Assembly: GCA_938014215.1 (NCBI GenBank)
Contig: CALLRW010000003.1
Coordinates: 1-55,744 of the forward strand
Direction: 5' to 3'
DNA: 55,744 nucleotides
Source of the DNA: an uncultured Alistipes sp.
GTDB lineage: Bacteria; Bacteroidota; Bacteroidia; Bacteroidales; Rikenellaceae
A program made the position numbers and the translations under genes. Of this stretch, positions 52,776 to 55,744 are shown one piece after another. The notes beneath the pieces are model-generated. The model ran no database searches. It was not told where the DNA came from and worked only from the letters and a program-made list of their open reading frames with translations. Within the stretch, counting starts at the first letter, position 1, and every line of letters starts with the position of its first letter.

Positions 52776-54647
52776 ATGGACGACAAATCGAAAGAGCAGA
52801 TGTCAGCGCCGCGCCGCGGCAACCCCCTCACGGGAATTTTCTGGGGGATCCTGATCGTTCTTTTTCTCAACGGCTTCATTTTCCCGATGTTCGGTCCGGG
52901 GCGGATCACCACGACCGATTACGGGGCCTTCATCGAGCAGGTCAACGCGGGCCGGGTCTGCGAGGTGATGATCAAGAGCGGACAGATCTACTTCACGGCC
53001 CGCACCGACGACGGCAAGACGGCCACCTACAGTACCGGAGCGATCGACGATCCCGAACTGGTCGACCGCCTGCTGGCGGCGGCGAGCCCGAACGAGTCGG
53101 GCAAGATCTCCTTCACGCAGATCGTGCCGCGGGAAAATTCGCCGGTGCTCAACTTCATCCTGATGTGGGTGCTGCCGGGGTTGATCTTCTACCTGTTGTG
53201 GAAGCAGGCGGCGCGGAGTCTTCAGGGGCGTATGGGTTCGGGTGGCAATTTCCTCTCGTTCGGCAACAGCGGGGCCCGGATCTACGCCGATTCCGACGTG
53301 AAGACCACCTTTGCCGACGTGGCCGGACAGGACGAGGCGAAGGAGGCGCTCACCGAGATCGTCGACTTCCTCCACAGCCCGAAGAAATACGCCGAGATCG
53401 GCGCCACGCTGCCCAAGGGGGCGCTGCTGGTCGGACCTCCGGGAACGGGCAAGACGCTCATTGCGCGGGCCGTAGCCGGTGAGGCGCGGGTTCCGTTCTT
53501 CTCCATTTCGGGATCGGAATTCGTGCAGATGTTCGTGGGCATGGGTGCGGCGAAGGTCCGCGACCTCTTCAAACAGGCTTCGGAGAAGGCGCCGTGCATC
53601 ATCTTCATCGACGAAATCGATGCCATCGGCAAGCGGCGTGACACGGCGCTCGGGGGCAACGACGAACGCGAACAGACGCTCAACCAGCTGTTGACCGAGA
53701 TGGACGGTTTCGACGGCCGCAAGGGGGTGGTGATCCTCGCCGCCACGAACCGCCCCGAGACGCTCGACAAGGCGCTGCTGCGGCCGGGGCGTTTCGACCG
53801 CCGCATCCAGATGGAGCTGCCCGACCTGGAGGGGCGCCGGGCGATTCTCGGGGTCCATCTGGCCCGGGTCAAGCACGAGTCGGTCGATCTGACGCTCGTG
53901 GCGCAGGCCACGGCGGGGTCGTCGGGAGCCGAACTGGCCAATATCGTCAACGAAGCGGCGCTGCGGGCCGTGCGCCAGGGGCGTGCGAAGGTGACGACGG
54001 CCGATCTCGAGGAGAGTGTCGAGACGGTCATGGCCGGCGCGCAGAAAAAGCATTCGGTGCTCACCGCGGCGGAGAAGCGCGTGGTGGCCTGTCACGAGAT
54101 CGGTCATGCGGTGGTAGCGGCGCTGCAGACCGCCTCGGCGCCGGTGCACAAGATCACGATCATTCCGCGTACATCGGGGGCGCTGGGCTATACGATGCAG
54201 GTCGACGAGGGCGAGCAGGTGCTGCTGAGCCGCGAGAACCTCTTCAACCGCATCGCCACGCTGACGGGCGGACGTTCGGCCGAGGAGCTGGTCTTCGGGA
54301 GTGTGACGACCGGGGCTTCGAACGACATCGAGCAGGCCACGAAGCTGGCCCGGGCGATGGTGACGCGCTTCGGCATGAGCGAGAAGTACGACATGATGGG
54401 GCTCGAGACGGTGAACAACGCCTACCTGGGCGGAGACAATTCGCTGACCTGTTCGTCGGAGACGGCGGCCGACATCGACCGTGAGGTGCTTCGCATCGTG
54501 AAGGAGGCCCACGAGAAGGCCCGCGGCATTCTTTCGGCCCACCGCGACCTGCTCGACGAGGCGGCAGCCTACCTGCTCGAGCGGGAGACGATCACCGGCG
54601 AGGAGTTCATGCGGATCGTGCGCAGGCATACCGCCGTTTCGGCGTGA
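52776..54647 (+). CDS. ftsH: FtsH-family membrane AAA+ zinc protease
   Basis: 623 residues from the ATG at 52776. Two membrane helices (near 27-47 and 127-145) flank a small periplasmic domain. AAA+ domain: Walker A G-P-P-G-T-G-K-T at 220-227, Walker B I-I-F-I-D-E-I-D, pore and SRH motifs. Zinc site His440-Glu441-x-x-His444 in H-E-I-G-H-A, where most FtsH have H-E-A-G-H-A. It degrades membrane and regulatory proteins. The short C-terminus and altered zinc motif suggest a second FtsH paralogue rather than the housekeeping one, but this cannot be settled here. Confidence 0.93.
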   Translation: MDDKSKEQMSAPRRGNPLTGIFWGILIVLFLNGFIFPMFGPGRITTTDYGAFIEQVNAGRVCEVMIKSGQIYFTARTDDGKTATYSTGAIDDPELVDRLLAAASPNESGKISFTQIVPRENSPVLNFILMWVLPGLIFYLLWKQAARSLQGRMGSGGNFLSFGNSGARIYADSDVKTTFADVAGQDEAKEALTEIVDFLHSPKKYAEIGATLPKGALLVGPPGTGKTLIARAVAGEARVPFFSISGSEFVQMFVGMGAAKVRDLFKQASEKAPCIIFIDEIDAIGKRRDTALGGNDEREQTLNQLLTEMDGFDGRKGVVILAATNRPETLDKALLRPGRFDRRIQMELPDLEGRRAILGVHLARVKHESVDLTLVAQATAGSSGAELANIVNEAALRAVRQGRAKVTTADLEESVETVMAGAQKKHSVLTAAEKRVVACHEIGHAVVAALQTASAPVHKITIIPRTSGALGYTMQVDEGEQVLLSRENLFNRIATLTGGRSAEELVFGSVTTGASNDIEQATKLARAMVTRFGMSEKYDMMGLETVNNAYLGGDNSLTCSSETAADIDREVLRIVKEAHEKARGILSAHRDLLDEAAAYLLERETITGEEFMRIVRRHTAVSA

Positions 54648-54759
54648 TCACCCCCTGAGGCCGAGGCGACGGCCGTGAAATCCGCCTCCGGCCGCTGCCC
54701 GGCATCACCTTGCATCTCCGGCCGCAGCGCTGCGAACGACCGGTCCGCATGCTGGCAGA

Positions 54760-54803
54760 CAAGATCCCGAAGCCCGATCCGAGGCCTCGGGATCTTGCTT
54801 TTT
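54760..54803 (+). terminator. Terminator after ftsH
   Basis: CAAGATCCCGA (54760-54770) is a perfect 11-bp inverted repeat of TCGGGATCTTG (54787-54797), followed by CTTTTTC. Confidence 0.85.
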
Positions 54804-54846
54804 CGGGGGACTTTTCGTAATTTGGGCCCGCAAAAAACATCCGAAC

Positions 54847-55485
54847 ATGGCAGACAACTACCTGGGCCGGAAGATGGAGGAGTACTTTGCCCGCGGGGAG
54901 AGCTCCGTACGTCGTCCGGCGATGACCCTCACGAAACTGCTGCTGCGCAACCGCAGCTGCCGTGGCTATGATCCCCGCTTCGTGGTCCGTGAGGACCAGT
55001 TGCGCACGCTCATCGAGGTCAATACGCGGATTCCTTCGGCCCGCAACCAACAGGTGCTGCGTTTCCGTCCGGTGCTGGCCGACGAGGCGCCGCTTCTTCT
55101 GCCGCTCGTCCGCCTCGGGGCGGCGCTTCCCGAACTGCACCTGCCGCTGCCCGGCACCGAGCCCAATGCCTTTATCGTCGTCTGTTCGACCGTCCCCGAG
55201 GATCGCTACGTGGATATCGACCTCGGCATTTCGGCCCAGAGCATGCTGCTGCGGGCCGTGGAGATCGGTCTGAACGGCATCTGCATCGGGGCGTTCGATC
55301 CGGCGCGGGTTCGCCAGACGCTCCGCCTGCCTTTGGATCCGCTGCTGATCCTTGCGATCGGCAAGGGCGCCGAACGGATCGAACTGACGGAGATCCGCTC
55401 CGACGAGAGCCATGCCTACTACCGCCGCGACGGGGTGCACTACGTTCCGAAGGTCCGGCTCGACGATCTGCTGATTCCGCGCTGA
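54847..55485 (+). CDS. Nitroreductase-family flavoprotein
   Basis: 212 residues. The fold signature is visible: R-N-R-S-C-R-G-Y-D near residue 34, S-A-R-N-Q-Q as FMN/substrate loop (~59-64), D-L-G-I-S-A-Q-S-M-L-L-R-A as core helix and G-L-N-G-I-C-I-G-A after it. Members reduce nitro compounds, quinones or flavins with NAD(P)H; physiological substrate unknown. Alone in its transcription unit, followed by the broken dehydrogenase gene. Confidence 0.9.
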   Translation: MADNYLGRKMEEYFARGESSVRRPAMTLTKLLLRNRSCRGYDPRFVVREDQLRTLIEVNTRIPSARNQQVLRFRPVLADEAPLLLPLVRLGAALPELHLPLPGTEPNAFIVVCSTVPEDRYVDIDLGISAQSMLLRAVEIGLNGICIGAFDPARVRQTLRLPLDPLLILAIGKGAERIELTEIRSDESHAYYRRDGVHYVPKVRLDDLLIPR

Positions 55486-55565
55486 TCCTCCGCGCCGACT
55501 TTGCGTAAAAAAACCTTTTGCAGCCAAAAGCAACCTTTTTCCCTTCGTTTCTTCGGCGGAATGGT

Positions 55566-55573
55566 TATCTTTG
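55566..55573 (+). promoter_or_regulatory. Candidate -7 box of the interrupted dehydrogenase
   Basis: TATCTTTG matches TAnnTTTG, 21 nt before the ATG at 55595. The promoter appears intact although the gene is cut. Confidence 0.5.
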
Positions 55574-55594
55574 TACAACCATACCGTCATTCCC

Positions 55595-55702
55595 ATGCTT
55601 GCCTGTACCTATGTCGAACGCGGACGCTTCGAACTCCGCGAAAAGCCGAAACCCCGAATCGTTGATCCGCGCGATGCGCTGGTGCGCGTTGACTTGTCCT
55701 GA
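55595..55702 (+). pseudogene. 5' end of a zinc-dependent alcohol dehydrogenase, interrupted
   Basis: The first 32 codons (M-L-A-C-T-Y-V-E-R-G-R-F-E-L, ending D-P-R-D-A-L-V-R-V) look like the start of a GroES-like zinc-dependent alcohol dehydrogenase, normally ~350 residues. The next expected segment with the catalytic-zinc cysteine is missing: the frame enters unrelated AT-rich sequence and stops at TGA 55700-55702. An insertion at ~55690-55696 explains this. The rest may lie beyond the window on the far side of the insert. Confidence 0.72.
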
Positions 55703-55744
55703 AAAAACTTTACAGTTTACGCTAAACGTCCTGACAGGACTTTA
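55695..55744. mobile_element. Probable insertion-sequence end at the right edge
   Basis: Composition changes abruptly at about 55692 inside the dehydrogenase frame. The new sequence starts TGTCCTGAAAAAAC, as IS ends beginning with TG often do. It repeats GTCCTGA at 55696 and 55728 and holds a small palindrome (GTCCTG-A-CAGGAC, 55728-55740). Only ~50 bases are present, so the family cannot be fixed; an IS3-like element is one possibility. Confidence 0.5.

Overview
This window looks like one contig of a gut Bacteroidota of the order Bacteroidales, most likely Alistipes or a close Rikenellaceae relative. The reasons are the GC-rich coding sequence, repeated Bacteroidota promoter boxes (TTTG, about 19 nt, TAnnTTTG), many lipoproteins and TonB-dependent receptors, fimbrillin-family proteins, and a cysteate synthase, the enzyme associated with sulfonolipid synthesis in this group. 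Both ends look like insertion-sequence DNA: an IS982-type transposase remnant on the left, and a probable IS end cutting an alcohol dehydrogenase gene on the right. IS repeats probably broke the assembly there.

Layout. 0.7-5.6 kb: a carbohydrate-degradation cluster (type-B carboxylesterase, GH30, E-set/esterase-D-type esterase, truncated GH26), ending at a recombination-like junction beside a tRNA-Lys gene on the minus strand. 6.0-12.4 kb: carboxynorspermidine dehydrogenase, an OmpA-family protein, a cysteine dioxygenase-like cupin, carboxynorspermidine decarboxylase and cysteate synthase, giving polyamine and sulfonate metabolism side by side. 12.6-14.6 kb: a TonB-dependent receptor with an unusual long signal sequence. 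14.8-21.6 kb: histidine degradation (ftcD, hutU, hutH, hutI). 22-25.3 kb: an MsrB-MsrA fusion, an EamA transporter and an MFS transporter. 25.6-32.0 kb: an AraC regulator divergent from an RND efflux operon. 32.0-38.1 kb: a DUF6850 / DUF4876 / TonB-receptor set whose receptor carries an in-frame amber stop. 38.3-40.4 kb: an HMA-AraC regulator followed by a permease with a C-terminal HMA domain, probably a Cu/Zn efflux module. 40.5-49.4 kb: a GH20 hexosaminidase, glutamine synthetase, and a minus-strand operon of a phosphoesterase, glycosyltransferase, polyphosphate kinase, exopolyphosphatase and small wHTH protein. 49.8-52.4 kb: a two-gene lipoprotein operon. 52.8-55.7 kb: an FtsH paralogue, a nitroreductase-family protein and the broken dehydrogenase.

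The most notable gene is at 50737-52443. It encodes a lipoprotein with a fimbrillin-like N-terminal domain joined to a C-terminal domain resembling the IdeS/Mac immunoglobulin-degrading cysteine endopeptidases (family C66). The Cys, His and Asp of the triad and the oxyanion-hole Lys can all be placed, and the His-Asp spacing is identical to that in IdeS. It has a near-ideal promoter and sits upstream of a second fimbrillin-family lipoprotein. A surface-anchored, fimbria-related immunoglobulin protease in a commensal would be an attractive undescribed system; its activity is inference.

A second theme is that most of the longer intergenic gaps hold short degenerate tandem arrays. Each has its own unit; two have 32-bp units of unrelated sequence, and two others look copied from the 3' end of the preceding gene, stop codon included.
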